Source of the DNA: JBEKCP01 sp049509515
Lineage (GTDB): Bacteria; Planctomycetota; Planctomycetia; Pirellulales; Thermoguttaceae
DNA length: 64,000 bases
Reading direction: 5' to 3'
Assembly (NCBI GenBank): GCA_049509515.1
Contig: JBEKZV010000022.1
Coordinates: 16,894 to 80,893 of the forward strand
The notes beneath the pieces were generated by a model that did no database searches, was not told where the DNA came from, and saw only the letters and a program-made list of their open reading frames with translations. Below are positions 1 through 8,304 of the stretch, in pieces. Numbering within the stretch: position 1 is the first letter of the stretch; each line of letters begins with the position of its first letter. The translations under genes were made by a program, and so were the position numbers.

Positions 1-7
1 CCGTCGA

Positions 8-202
8 TCACGATAGACTCGCCATTTCGGCGGGATAGAACGAGCATGACTGGCCCTCCATGACTGCGGGTGTCTCGACCACAGTGACCCCGGCGGTGGG
101 GAAGCGGGTCTGGTGCCGAGCGAGTAGTTCGGCCAGGATGTCGCCAATCCGCTGCGGCTCGCCGCCGCGCCGGTTCTCGGTGTTGCTTGTGCGGTCTTGC
201 AT
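8..202 (-). CDS. Small hypothetical protein, 64 aa
   Basis: I do not recognise this protein. The start is the ATG at 202, chosen because GGGGAGAA lies just upstream on the minus strand; the open frame runs further 5' but without a ribosome site. A good sigma-70 promoter sits about 25 bases upstream of the ATG. The product is hydrophilic at the N terminus, with a helix-like stretch RIGDILAELLARHQ and a beta-like TAGVTVVETPAV segment. There is no signal peptide, membrane segment or metal motif. It is divergent from the small gene starting at 383. The gene is supported by its promoter and ribosome site more than by similarity. Confidence 0.5.
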   Translation of the reverse strand: MQDRTSNTENRRGGEPQRIGDILAELLARHQTRFPTAGVTVVETPAVMEGQSCSFYPAEMASLS

Positions 203-227
203 GACTTCTCCCCCTGAAACTGCCTCT

Positions 228-255
228 ATTCTACGGAATACTATACGGTTGTCAA
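228..255 (-). promoter_or_regulatory. Sigma-70 promoter of the 64-aa gene
   Basis: On the minus strand TTGACA (250-255) is followed after 16 bases by TAGAAT (228-233). This places a transcription start near 221, about 20 bases before the ATG at 202. Confidence 0.6.
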
Positions 256-382
256 CTGTCTGCGGCTCGGATTTTCTTGTGGCAAAATAGGCAAAATAGC
301 ATGGCTTTGGGAACATCGCCCCTTGGTGTTGTGCAGAACGGCTGCCGATGCCGATCCCTTATCTACTTCCGGGAGCGGCATC

Positions 383-619
383 ATGGGCATGGGCGCAACA
401 CCCGAGCTTCTGGCACAGACCTTCGCGGACCTGGGGGCCACTGGCGCCATGGTCCGCACGATCCTGCTGCGGGACCGCCGTTTCGCCGGTCAGAGATTCC
501 GCTGCGGCGGGATGCAGGCAGTCTGGTTGGCGGGCAGCGGCCGGATCGCGTTCTACGATGAGGGGGGAACGCTGTTGACGACGGTCAGGCTCGAAGCCGA
601 TGAGCAACGAGCAGCGTGA
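383..619 (+). CDS. Small hypothetical protein, 78 aa
   Basis: An unknown cytoplasmic protein. The start at 383 is preferred because GGGAG lies seven bases upstream; a second ATG at 389 is an alternative. The N-terminal half looks helical (PELLAQTFADLGATGAMVRTI). The C-terminal half reads like a small beta sheet (FRCGGMQAVWLAGSGRIAFYDEGGTLLTTVRL). No signal peptide or catalytic motif is visible. It converges on csrA, with 27 bases between the two stops, and is divergent from the 64-aa gene. Composition matches its neighbours. Confidence 0.5.
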   Translation: MGMGATPELLAQTFADLGATGAMVRTILLRDRRFAGQRFRCGGMQAVWLAGSGRIAFYDEGGTLLTTVRLEADEQRAA

Positions 620-646
620 AGCGAGAATCCAAGGGGCTATGCCCTT

Positions 647-853
647 TCAGGGCCCTTCGCCGGCATCCGTCCGCGAAGGGCTTGCCGTTTCGTGGCGGTG
701 AATCGCGTCGTACACTTCTCTTGCGTGAACGGACATTTCCTTTGGGCACTCGACCCCGAGGCGCACCTTGTCGCCGCGGATCTCGATCACGGTCACGGTG
801 ATCTCGTCCCCGATGACAATGCCCTCGTTTTTCTTGCGCGGGATGATGAGCAT
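647..853 (-). CDS. csrA: Carbon storage regulator CsrA
   Basis: A post-transcriptional regulator that binds GGA motifs in mRNA leaders as a homodimer and blocks or stabilises translation. The 68-aa protein begins MLIIPRKKNEGIVIGDEI and contains the family's VRLGVECPKEMSVH core. It ends with a short unstructured tail, TASPSRTDAGEGP. AAGGAG lies upstream of the ATG at 853. Arg6, which helps bind RNA in the E. coli protein, is present. The position equivalent to E. coli Arg44 (VHREEIY) is alanine here (VHAREVY), with an arginine one residue later. No flagellar genes or fliW are adjacent. The family call is firm; whether RNA binding is normal is uncertain. Confidence 0.93.
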   Translation of the reverse strand: MLIIPRKKNEGIVIGDEITVTVIEIRGDKVRLGVECPKEMSVHAREVYDAIHRHETASPSRTDAGEGP

Positions 854-1245
854 TTGTTCCGCTCCTTTGTGTAAAGGGCATGGGAGCAGGGCCACGTCCT
901 GCCCTGCCGGGTCCATTGCTTGGCAGGCTCCCTCCCACCAGGAGGAAAACATAGCACACCTTGGCATTCTGCAAAATCTGGCGCTTTGTTCAGCTTGCTT
1001 GCAGTGCTGGCACGAGTGGGATCGGCGGCATCAGCCAAGTGCAGGGTGGCGCCCTGCTCCCAATACGCGACGGCCTTCCGTTGCAGCGTCTCACTTTCCA
1101 CCCAGCTTGCCGGGCCAGCCCCCGGAAAACTGTTGCGGTTCGGTAGCCAACGGCACGGGCGGCGAGGTAGAATTGGGAGCTGAATCGGGGACTTGAACGT
1201 GCAGGAGCAACAGCACCTACTGAACCATTGACAGGAGAGTCGCCC
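854..1245. other. Intergenic region between csrA and a divergent gene
   Basis: This stretch separates csrA (minus) from the secreted beta-helix gene (plus). A weak minus-strand promoter is possible: TTGCAG at 969-974, then TATGTT at 948-953 with a short 15-base spacer. Open frames here look like GC-rich noise. I see no hairpin with a T-run and no repeat. Confidence 0.35.
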
Positions 1246-3087
1246 ATGATTAGCCGTTTCACACTGCGGACTCGGTTGGCGTGCGTCCGGACCGGCGTGC
1301 GGTTGCTGGCGGCCTGGTTGGCGTGGTGGGTTTCGTGCCCTTGCGGCTGCGCGGCCGCCGAAATCATTCCGCCCGATCGGCGAGTCGATTGGTCGCCGGG
1401 CATCGCCGGCGGGATCCCCACGTATCCGGCAGGCATCAATGTCAAGGATGCGCCCTACTGGGCCAAGGGCGACGGCGTGGCCGACGACACGGCAGCCATT
1501 CAAAGAGCCATCAACAGTTGCCCCGCCGGGAAGGCCGTGTTCCTGCCCGAAGGAACCTACCGCACGACAGCCGAGCTGGCGATCAACGCCAAAGCGATCG
1601 TGCTGCGCGGCGCCGGCCCGAGGAAAACGCGCATCAGGGGCGACGGCACCAGCGGGAGCATTATCATGGCCGGCGGCTCGAGCGGCAGGGATTTCACCTC
1701 GGTCAAGGCAGGATTCGAAAAGGATTCGACCCGCGTCGCCGTCAGCGATGCGACCGGGCTGAACGCCGGCGATTATGTCGAGATCCTTCAGGACAATGAC
1801 CCCGCCGTGTGCGAAAGACTTCACGACTATATGCTGCGGGCGATCGGCCAGACGATGAAAGTCGCAGCCAAGAACGGCCTGGCTCTCACCCTCGATCGCC
1901 CCCTCTACTACAGCTACAATTCCAGGGTTTTCGGCGGCGTCAACAAGTGGGACATGTTCCCCTTGACCAGGGACGTGCAGGGGCTGCGGGACGACCTGGC
2001 GAAGAACGGGTACCTGGACGAGAAGTCGTTCATCCTCGCGAAGTTCGTCGCGTTGCGCAGTGCCTCCGAGATGGCGCTGGCCGACAAATACGCCGCCAAG
2101 AAGAAGGAGATTTTCGCCTTCGTGTCCAAGCACGTCGGCAACGTCAAGCTCTTCAAGGTCTTTCCCATCGTCGGCGCGGGTCTGGAAGACTTGTGCGTCG
2201 AGCGGGGCGTCAGCGGCGGCTACGACAACATCACGTATTCCACGGCCGCGAACTGTTGGATCAAGAATGTGGAGAGCTGCAAGACCCGCAAATGGCACGT
2301 GCGGCTCAGGGGCTGTTATGCCTGCGAGGTGCGGGAGAGTTACTTTCACGACGCCTGGGAGGCCGGCGGCGACGCCGATTACGGGGTAGGCTGCTTCCAG
2401 CGCTGCACCGACAACCTCGTCGAGAACAACGTTTTCGCCCGTTGCCGCCATTCGATGATCCTCGAATACGGCGGCTGCGGCAACGTCTACGGCTACAACT
2501 ACTCCCGCGACCCGATCAACGAGAACATGGACAAGACGGATTTCATGATGTCGGACGTCGCCCTGCACGGCGGCCATCCCTACATGAACCTCTTCGAGGG
2601 GAACATCGCCGCGCACATCGACTGCGACAACGTGTTGGGCTCCAGCCGGCACAATACCTATTTCCGCAACTTCATCGAGCGGAAGTCGATTCCGGCGGTC
2701 AAGTACGGCATGTGGGGAATCGAGGTGCAGATGGGCAACCTGTACGAGAACTTCGTGGGAAACGTGATCGCGCCGGTTCCGGCGTACGCCCCGCCCACCG
2801 ACGCCTGGCGGATCGGCTACGACCAGCTCGCCGCGACGGCCGGCGACCCGCGGGTGGCGGCGACGATCCTCCGGCACGGCAACGTCGACCAGACCACCGG
2901 CCGGACCGAGTGGGACGGCAGGATCGCGGACCGGAAGCTGCCGGCTTCGCTGTATCTGAAGGCGAAGCCGGCGTTCTTCGGCCACCACCCCTGGCCCGCC
3001 ATCGGCCCGGACGTGGAGCCGCACGCGGGCTTCTTGCCGGCGAAGGACCGCTACGAGCGGGAACTGAGCAAGGCGGCGGCGAAGTGA
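1246..3087 (+). CDS. Secreted pectate-lyase-like beta-helix protein
   Basis: A 613-aa exported protein of the pectin-lyase-like superfamily. After a signal peptide (about residues 1-38, hydrophobic LLAAWLAWWVSCPCGCAAA) comes a Pectate_lyase_3-type start: INVKDAPYWAKGDGVADDTAAIQ, then GKAVFLPEGTYRTTAEL. This is the motif of GH28-like and tail-spike beta-helix enzymes. The middle (about residues 330-480) is rich in Asn, Gly and aromatic residues, typical of helix coils. The substrate cannot be read from sequence; a polysaccharide is likely. The ATG at 1246 follows AGGAG at 1233; a TTG at 1228 is less likely. It may be co-transcribed with the oxidoreductase downstream, although 280 bases separate them. 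Confidence 0.8.
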   Translation: MISRFTLRTRLACVRTGVRLLAAWLAWWVSCPCGCAAAEIIPPDRRVDWSPGIAGGIPTYPAGINVKDAPYWAKGDGVADDTAAIQRAINSCPAGKAVFLPEGTYRTTAELAINAKAIVLRGAGPRKTRIRGDGTSGSIIMAGGSSGRDFTSVKAGFEKDSTRVAVSDATGLNAGDYVEILQDNDPAVCERLHDYMLRAIGQTMKVAAKNGLALTLDRPLYYSYNSRVFGGVNKWDMFPLTRDVQGLRDDLAKNGYLDEKSFILAKFVALRSASEMALADKYAAKKKEIFAFVSKHVGNVKLFKVFPIVGAGLEDLCVERGVSGGYDNITYSTAANCWIKNVESCKTRKWHVRLRGCYACEVRESYFHDAWEAGGDADYGVGCFQRCTDNLVENNVFARCRHSMILEYGGCGNVYGYNYSRDPINENMDKTDFMMSDVALHGGHPYMNLFEGNIAAHIDCDNVLGSSRHNTYFRNFIERKSIPAVKYGMWGIEVQMGNLYENFVGNVIAPVPAYAPPTDAWRIGYDQLAATAGDPRVAATILRHGNVDQTTGRTEWDGRIADRKLPASLYLKAKPAFFGHHPWPAIGPDVEPHAGFLPAKDRYERELSKAAAK

Positions 3088-3370
3088 AAAATCGGATTCC
3101 CAAGAGCCTGGTAAACGTCCGGCGACACTACGGATTGCCGCTCCGCGACGGACCGTTTCCGGACACTCGCATGAGGAACGAGACGCCATGTCCTTCCGCC
3201 CCGTCTTCATTGCCGTAGTGATCGGCGACCCTTGCATTCCTCGCACGGGCAGCCGATAATCGCGTCGCTGTCCTTTGACCCGTTTCTCCGCGGGGTGTTG
3301 GAGATCGAAGGGCCGCGAAGGGCCCCCGGACCTGCCATGCCCCCTCCCCAAACGAACTAGGACGAATGCC

Positions 3371-4618
3371 ATGAGCACACCAGACCGGCAAGAACCCGCG
3401 ATTTCTCGACGCGGACTCCTCGGCAGCGCCGCTGCCATGGCGACTTCGGCGTCGATGCTCGGCGGCATGAACGTCCTGGCCGCCGACGCTCCGAAGCCGG
3501 CAGCGACGGGGCGGAAGATCAAGTTGGGGTTGATCGGCTGCGGCGGCCGGGGCCATTGGCTGATGCCCCTGTTCATGAAGCACGGCGGCTACGAACTCCA
3601 CGCCCTGGCCGACTACTTCCCGGAAGTCGCCGAGGCGGCCGGCGGCAAGCTCGCCGTCGCCAAGACGCGCCGATTCAGCGGACTATCGGGCTACAAGAAG
3701 CTCATCGAGAGCGGCGTCGAGGCGGTCCTCATCGAGGACGTGCCCTACTTCTATCCCGAGCAGGCCCGGGCCGCGGTCGAAGCGGGGTTGCACGTGTACA
3801 TGGCCAAGCCGATTGCCGTCGACGTGCCGGGCTGCTTGACCATCGCAGCGGCCGCCAAACAGGCCACGCAGAAACAGCGCTGCTTCCTGGTCGACTATCA
3901 GTTGCCGCACGATCCGGCCTGCATCGAGGTGGCTACCCGCGTGCGCGAAGGCGGGCTGGGAAAACTGGCCCACGTCGCGTCCTTCGGCATCGCCTGGCAG
4001 GCCTGGCCCGATCCGGCGTTGGGCAAGAACATCGAAAGCCGGCTCCGCGACGAAATCTGGCTCTCCGACACGGCATTGAGCGGCGACACGATCGTCTCCT
4101 ACGACATCCACATCATCGACGGCATCGTGTGGACCTTGGGCCAACGGCCCACGAGCGCCTGCGGACGTTCGCGCATCTGCCGGCCCGAGCCGCACGGCGA
4201 CCGCACCGACGCCGCGGCGGTGATCTACGAGATGGCTGACGGCACCATCTGGACCCACGTTACGCAGAGCATCAACAACAACATCGACATCACCACCCTG
4301 TCGGCCAGCATGTGCGGCATGCAGGCCACGGCCCACCTGCAATACGGCGGCAAGAACTACGTCCGCGGCGGCACGAAACACTACTCGGGCACAAGCGGCG
4401 ACCTGTTCACGGAAGGCGTCGTCAAGAACATCGCCGCCTTCCATAGAAATATCCTGGAAGGGCACCATGAAAACCCGTCGGCCCAACGTGCCGTCGACGG
4501 TACGCTGACGGCCATCCTCGGCCGCGAAGCCGCCGCCCGGCGCTGCTCCCTCAGCATGGCCGACCTGATCAAAGAGAACAAACGCCTCACGGTCAACTTG
4601 GAAGGCATGAAGGCTTAG
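3371..4618 (+). CDS. Gfo/Idh/MocA family oxidoreductase, Tat-exported
   Basis: A 415-aa NAD(P)-dependent dehydrogenase-like protein of the Gfo/Idh/MocA family, whose members oxidise or reduce sugars and inositols. The N terminus carries a twin-arginine signal (SRRGLLGSAAAMATSASMLGG), so it is expected to be exported folded. The Rossmann fold starts at IKLGLIGCGGRGHW (about residue 55). The conserved substrate-site Lys is visible in VYMAKPIAVDVPG (about residue 155). The ATG at 3371 is chosen because the Tat signal starts there. The next gene begins 19 bases after the stop, so the two are probably one transcript. The substrate is unknown. Confidence 0.88.
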   Translation: MSTPDRQEPAISRRGLLGSAAAMATSASMLGGMNVLAADAPKPAATGRKIKLGLIGCGGRGHWLMPLFMKHGGYELHALADYFPEVAEAAGGKLAVAKTRRFSGLSGYKKLIESGVEAVLIEDVPYFYPEQARAAVEAGLHVYMAKPIAVDVPGCLTIAAAAKQATQKQRCFLVDYQLPHDPACIEVATRVREGGLGKLAHVASFGIAWQAWPDPALGKNIESRLRDEIWLSDTALSGDTIVSYDIHIIDGIVWTLGQRPTSACGRSRICRPEPHGDRTDAAAVIYEMADGTIWTHVTQSINNNIDITTLSASMCGMQATAHLQYGGKNYVRGGTKHYSGTSGDLFTEGVVKNIAAFHRNILEGHHENPSAQRAVDGTLTAILGREAAARRCSLSMADLIKENKRLTVNLEGMKA

Positions 4619-4637
4619 GGGAACGGGAGAGAATGCC

Positions 4638-5567
4638 ATGCACCACTTTCGCCGCGCCGGGCTGCCGGCCATGGCCGCAATCCTGGCGGTACTGGCGGGC
4701 CGATTCGCCCCGGCAGGGGACCGTGCGCCGTCCGAACTCGCGTTCACTCGCGCGGGAAGCGAACTGCACTTCGATACGGGCGTTCTGAAAGGCGCGCTGG
4801 GCGAGGGCGGCAAGTCGCTGGGGCTGCGGCCGGTGACCCACGTCGCCTCGGGGGCCCAGGTGGCCGGGGCGCTGGGCATCTTCTCGCCGTATCGCATGTT
4901 AACCTCCGACGCGCGTTTCGGAACGGCGGCCTGGGACTGGGCCAGCCAGGCCGAGCCGCTGGCCGACGGGGCCGCAAGAGTACACTGGTCGCCGGACAAG
5001 GTTCATCCGCTGGAAATGACCGGCGTTTATCGCTGGGCGGCAGACGACACGCTGGACCTGGAATTGACCGTCAAGCCGCAACGCGACCTGCGGCGATTCG
5101 AGTTGTTTCTGGCTTCTTATTTCAACGGATTCCCGGCAGCGCTGGCCTGTGTCGAGCGGCCGGGCCCGGCCGGCGGTTCCTGGCAATTCACGGCAGCCGT
5201 AAAGGCCCGCGGCGATTGGCAGACGTTTCCTCGCGACGATGCGGCGGCGGCGATCTGCGGCGACGGGCGGTGGGCTCGCCCGCCGAACCCCGTAACGTGG
5301 CAGTTGATGCCCCGCCTGGCCGCGCCCTTGGCTTTGCGGCGCGACGCGAAGAGCGGGCTCAGCGCAGTCCTGATGTCGCGGCCCAACGACTGCTTCGCCG
5401 TCTCGATGCCCTACGGCGAGGACGGCCATCGCTCGGTTTATCTCTCGCTGTTCGGCGGCGATCTCAAGGCCGGACAAGAGGCCTCGGCCGCCGCCCGGTT
5501 GGTGATCGGCAAGGACATCACCGACCGCCGGGCGATGGAACTCTATCGGCTGTATCTCAAGAAGTGA
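4638..5567 (+). CDS. Secreted hypothetical protein partnered with an oxidoreductase
   Basis: A 309-aa protein with an N-terminal signal sequence (AMAAILAVLAGRFAPAG). I do not recognise a named domain. The body alternates beta-like stretches such as TLDLELTVKPQRDLRRFELFLASYF and SVYLSLFGGDLKAGQEASAAARLVIG, which suggests an all-beta carbohydrate-binding or mutarotase-like fold. That is inference from texture only. It starts 19 bases after the Tat-exported oxidoreductase and is probably in the same operon, so a role in handling the same sugar is plausible. It ends in an RAMELYRLYLKK helix. Confidence 0.7.
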   Translation: MHHFRRAGLPAMAAILAVLAGRFAPAGDRAPSELAFTRAGSELHFDTGVLKGALGEGGKSLGLRPVTHVASGAQVAGALGIFSPYRMLTSDARFGTAAWDWASQAEPLADGAARVHWSPDKVHPLEMTGVYRWAADDTLDLELTVKPQRDLRRFELFLASYFNGFPAALACVERPGPAGGSWQFTAAVKARGDWQTFPRDDAAAAICGDGRWARPPNPVTWQLMPRLAAPLALRRDAKSGLSAVLMSRPNDCFAVSMPYGEDGHRSVYLSLFGGDLKAGQEASAAARLVIGKDITDRRAMELYRLYLKK

Positions 5568-5613
5568 GCGTTTACCGTCCCGCGCGGCCTGCGAGCGGCG
5601 GCAGAGGCGAGCG

Positions 5614-8187
5614 CTACGCGAGGAGCTCGCGGTACGACCGGAGGAGCCGGCCGATCCGGCTTTCCGGCTCGTCGAGCAGCTCGATGCGAAAATGCCGCAC
5701 CCCGCGCTCGACCAACGACGGCACGGCGTCAGCCAGGTCCTGCGGCCGGGCATGAAAGACGGTGCTGCGGCAGGCCGTCTCCGCCCGCAGCGGATGCTCC
5801 ACGCCCCGCCGATCCCGCAGGCGGACCTCGTGCCGGCGGCATGGCCGGCCGCAGCCGGTCTTGCCGGCGCCCGACGAGAGCAAGGCCGTGAAGACGCAGT
5901 GCTGCGTATGAAACATGGGCATGTGCTGGTAGACCACCACCTCGAGGCGGCCGGCCGGCGTCGCCCGAGCCAACTCGAGAAGTTGCTCGCGCGGGCAGTC
6001 GTAGGCCGCCGTCACGCGGCACGCGCCCAGCTCGTGCAGGAATTGCACGGTCAGCGCATTGGCTGCATGGAGGGAGAAATCGGCCACGAAGGGGACGCCC
6101 TGTGCGGCACAGAGCGCGGCCGCGGCGAGGTTCCGCACCAGGATGCCGTCGGCCCCGCGATTCAGGATCGCCGCGACGCTCTCGAGCTCGCCCGGCTTCT
6201 GCACTCGCGGCGTTGCCAGGAAGATCGTCGCTTGCCGGGCGTGAGCCGACTCGACCGCGGCGGCGTACTGATCCGGGTCCTCGAAATCGGCCATGAGGCT
6301 GGCGACGCCGGCGGCGATAACCGGCTCGATCTGCTGCCGCCGGCGGCAGAGCACGTGCAGTCGCGGCGCGGCGATGCCGGGCGGTTGTGAATCCTTGTAG
6401 GGTGGGTCGAGCGCAGCGAGCCCCACCATTCTTTGGGCGAATTCCTGTGGCGGGGCTCGCCGACCAACGCTCCGCGTCGGTGCCCGTCGACCCACCCTAC
6501 GCGTTGCGGCCGGCGCACGGGAAACGGACGATTCACAGCCTCCGGGCGTGGTGCCCGGCTTGCCCAGCAGTGCGGGCAGGGGCGAGTCGGCGGCGGTCGA
6601 GAGCGGCGGCCGCCGCGCGAGCGAGGCGTCCAACCCCTCGACCAGTGCGTGCCGCAACTGCCCCAACACGCTCAGCGGCGCCATGGGCCGGCCTGCGATG
6701 CGGGCTTCCAGGCGGCGCAGGCGATAAGCCGTGCCGCCCAGCCGGCCCAACTGTTCGGCAAGCACGTCGACGGTAAGCGGATGTTTCCTGGCCTCGGCCA
6801 GGACTTGCGGCGACTCGACGCGACACGCGGCGCCGGAATCGGCGCGGGCGGAAACGCACAAACGCCCGCCGACGCCGGCTTCGACCGTCAAATCCAGCGG
6901 CACGCGACGCCCGGCTCGCGCGGCCGCATAGGTCTTCCGCAGCCGCCGGGTCAACTGCGGATCGTCGGTCTTCCACACTTTCAGACCGGGCCGCAGCGTA
7001 TCAAGGTCGACGGCGCCGCGGCCGAAGGAGAGCTCCACCAGCCCCTCGGCGACCGGCTCGCCGAGCGGCTGGCCCCGGCAAAACACACCGTAGACGCGGC
7101 CGCCCTGCCGGGCATCGTCCGGGCGGTCGCCCTCGAAGACTACGCCGTCGCCGCGCCGGACCGCCGCGGCCAGCGCGACCACAGCGCGTCCCTTGCAGAC
7201 GGCCTGGACCCGGCCCAGATAGACGCCCCGTTTGGCCGAGCTTTGGCCGGGGACGAGGGCCTTGTGGTCGCAGCCTGCCAGCCAGCCGTGCGAGAAGCCG
7301 CGGGAGAAGGGGACCTCCAGCTCGGCAATCTGCTGCGGCGCGAACCGTCCCGGGCGGCCCGAGCAGGCGGCGTCGATCGCCGTGCGGTAATGCCGCGTGA
7401 CGCCGGCCACATACTCGGCCGACTTCAGGCGGCCCTCGATCTTCAGGGCATCGACGCCCGCGGCCAGCAGCTCCGGCAGCAGGTCGTAGGCGGCCAGGTC
7501 CTGCGGGCTGAGCAGATACTTCCGGTCGCCCAGGTCCAGCTCGCGGCCGTCGGAGATCAACTGGTAGGGGAGCCGGCAGGCCTGGGCACATTGGCCGCGG
7601 TTGGCGCTGCGGCCGCCCAGTGCGAGGCTGGCCATGCACTGGCCCGACACGGAGATGCACAGCGCACCGTGGACGAAGACCTCCAGGCCCAGCCGTGTCC
7701 GCCCGCGGATCCGGCGGATTTCTTCGAGCGACAGCTCGCGGGCCAGCACCACCCGCCGCAGGCCGAGCGACTCGGCCACGCGGATGCCTTCGGCGCTGGT
7801 GAGCGACATTTGCGTCGAGGCGTGCACGGGCCAATCGGGGCAGATGGCGCGGATCAGCCGCGCGGCCCCCAAGTCCTGCACCAGCACGGCATCGACCCCG
7901 GCAGCGATGGCCCGGCGTGCGGCCAGCTCCAGGGCTGGCAGCTCGTCGTGGAAGACGAGCGTGTTGAGCGTCACGTAGCCCTTGACGCCGCGGCGGTGCA
8001 GGTAGCCCATCAGCTCGGGGAGTTCGTCGGGGGCGAAGTTGACGGCCCGGGCGCGGGCGTTCAGGCCGCCGCGGAGGCCGAAATAGACGGCATCCGCGCC
8101 GTTTTCCACGGCGGCAGAGGCGCAAGCGGCGTCGCCGGCCGGGGCCAGCAGCTCAGGGCGCGGCAGAGTGTTTCCCAGGGTGGTCAT
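5614..8187 (-). CDS. Peptidase U32 family protein (RlhA/YhbU-like) carrying an in-frame repeat
   Basis: An 857-aa U32-family protein. Members include RlhA, which hydroxylates a 23S rRNA cytidine using a bound iron-sulfur cluster and prephenate. The first barrel begins PELLAPAGDAACASAAVENGADAVYFG. The family cysteine signature is intact at C177, C184, C200 and C204 in HGALCISVSGQC...NRGQCAQAC. A second barrel-like half (about residues 603-857) has its own cysteines (QHCVF, GCGRPCRRHE). GGAGGTGG precedes the ATG at 8187. Residues of about 549-602 (TRRVGRRAPTRSVGRRAPP and onward) are encoded by a dispersed palindromic element lying between the two halves, so the protein carries a roughly 53-residue foreign linker. 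The rRNA role is inferred from family. Confidence 0.88.
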   Translation of the reverse strand: MTTLGNTLPRPELLAPAGDAACASAAVENGADAVYFGLRGGLNARARAVNFAPDELPELMGYLHRRGVKGYVTLNTLVFHDELPALELAARRAIAAGVDAVLVQDLGAARLIRAICPDWPVHASTQMSLTSAEGIRVAESLGLRRVVLARELSLEEIRRIRGRTRLGLEVFVHGALCISVSGQCMASLALGGRSANRGQCAQACRLPYQLISDGRELDLGDRKYLLSPQDLAAYDLLPELLAAGVDALKIEGRLKSAEYVAGVTRHYRTAIDAACSGRPGRFAPQQIAELEVPFSRGFSHGWLAGCDHKALVPGQSSAKRGVYLGRVQAVCKGRAVVALAAAVRRGDGVVFEGDRPDDARQGGRVYGVFCRGQPLGEPVAEGLVELSFGRGAVDLDTLRPGLKVWKTDDPQLTRRLRKTYAAARAGRRVPLDLTVEAGVGGRLCVSARADSGAACRVESPQVLAEARKHPLTVDVLAEQLGRLGGTAYRLRRLEARIAGRPMAPLSVLGQLRHALVEGLDASLARRPPLSTAADSPLPALLGKPGTTPGGCESSVSRAPAATRRVGRRAPTRSVGRRAPPQEFAQRMVGLAALDPPYKDSQPPGIAAPRLHVLCRRRQQIEPVIAAGVASLMADFEDPDQYAAAVESAHARQATIFLATPRVQKPGELESVAAILNRGADGILVRNLAAAALCAAQGVPFVADFSLHAANALTVQFLHELGACRVTAAYDCPREQLLELARATPAGRLEVVVYQHMPMFHTQHCVFTALLSSGAGKTGCGRPCRRHEVRLRDRRGVEHPLRAETACRSTVFHARPQDLADAVPSLVERGVRHFRIELLDEPESRIGRLLRSYRELLA
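6383..6541. mobile_element. Palindromic repeat copy A, long form, inside the U32 gene
   Basis: The core (6397-6500) starts GTAGGGTGGGTCGA and ends TCGACCCACCCTAC, with inner arms around GAGCCCCACCA. Flanks extend the symmetry: TTGTGAATC on the left mirrors GATTCACAG on the right. The extended unit is about 159 bases, a multiple of three, with no stop codon in the U32 frame, so it is translated. Confidence 0.8.
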
Positions 8188-8214
8188 CCACCTCCATTAT
8201 ACAGAGCGGCCGAA

Positions 8215-8295
8215 GGGGACAGTCCCATTTTCGCGGCGAAATACGCCACCTTTGGCGACTGCGTCGTCCTCGCCGCGAAAATTGGGACAGTCCCC
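8215..8295. repeat. 81-bp REP-like palindrome
   Basis: Arms at 8215-8239 (GGGGACAGTCCCATTTTCGC...) and 8270-8295 are inverted copies differing by one mismatch and one indel. About 30 bases separate them. It fills the gap between the U32 gene start and the carbonic anhydrase stop, beginning nine bases beyond that stop. It resembles REP palindromes and has no coding content. Confidence 0.75.
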
Positions 8296-8304
8296 CGTGA
8301 ACGG

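Noticed and set aside
793..3576. A 927-codon open frame antisense to the beta-helix and oxidoreductase genes
   Set aside because: Low-complexity Arg/Val/Ala protein with no motif; it mirrors codon bias of the sense genes. Similar long antisense frames at 6433-9096, 9273-12137, 16762-19467, 45768-48323 and 48835-52116 were dropped for the same reason.
8196..8201. TATAAT on the minus strand before the U32 gene as its promoter
   Set aside because: It lies only about 10 bases before the ATG, so transcription would start after the ribosome site. The real promoter is probably further upstream.
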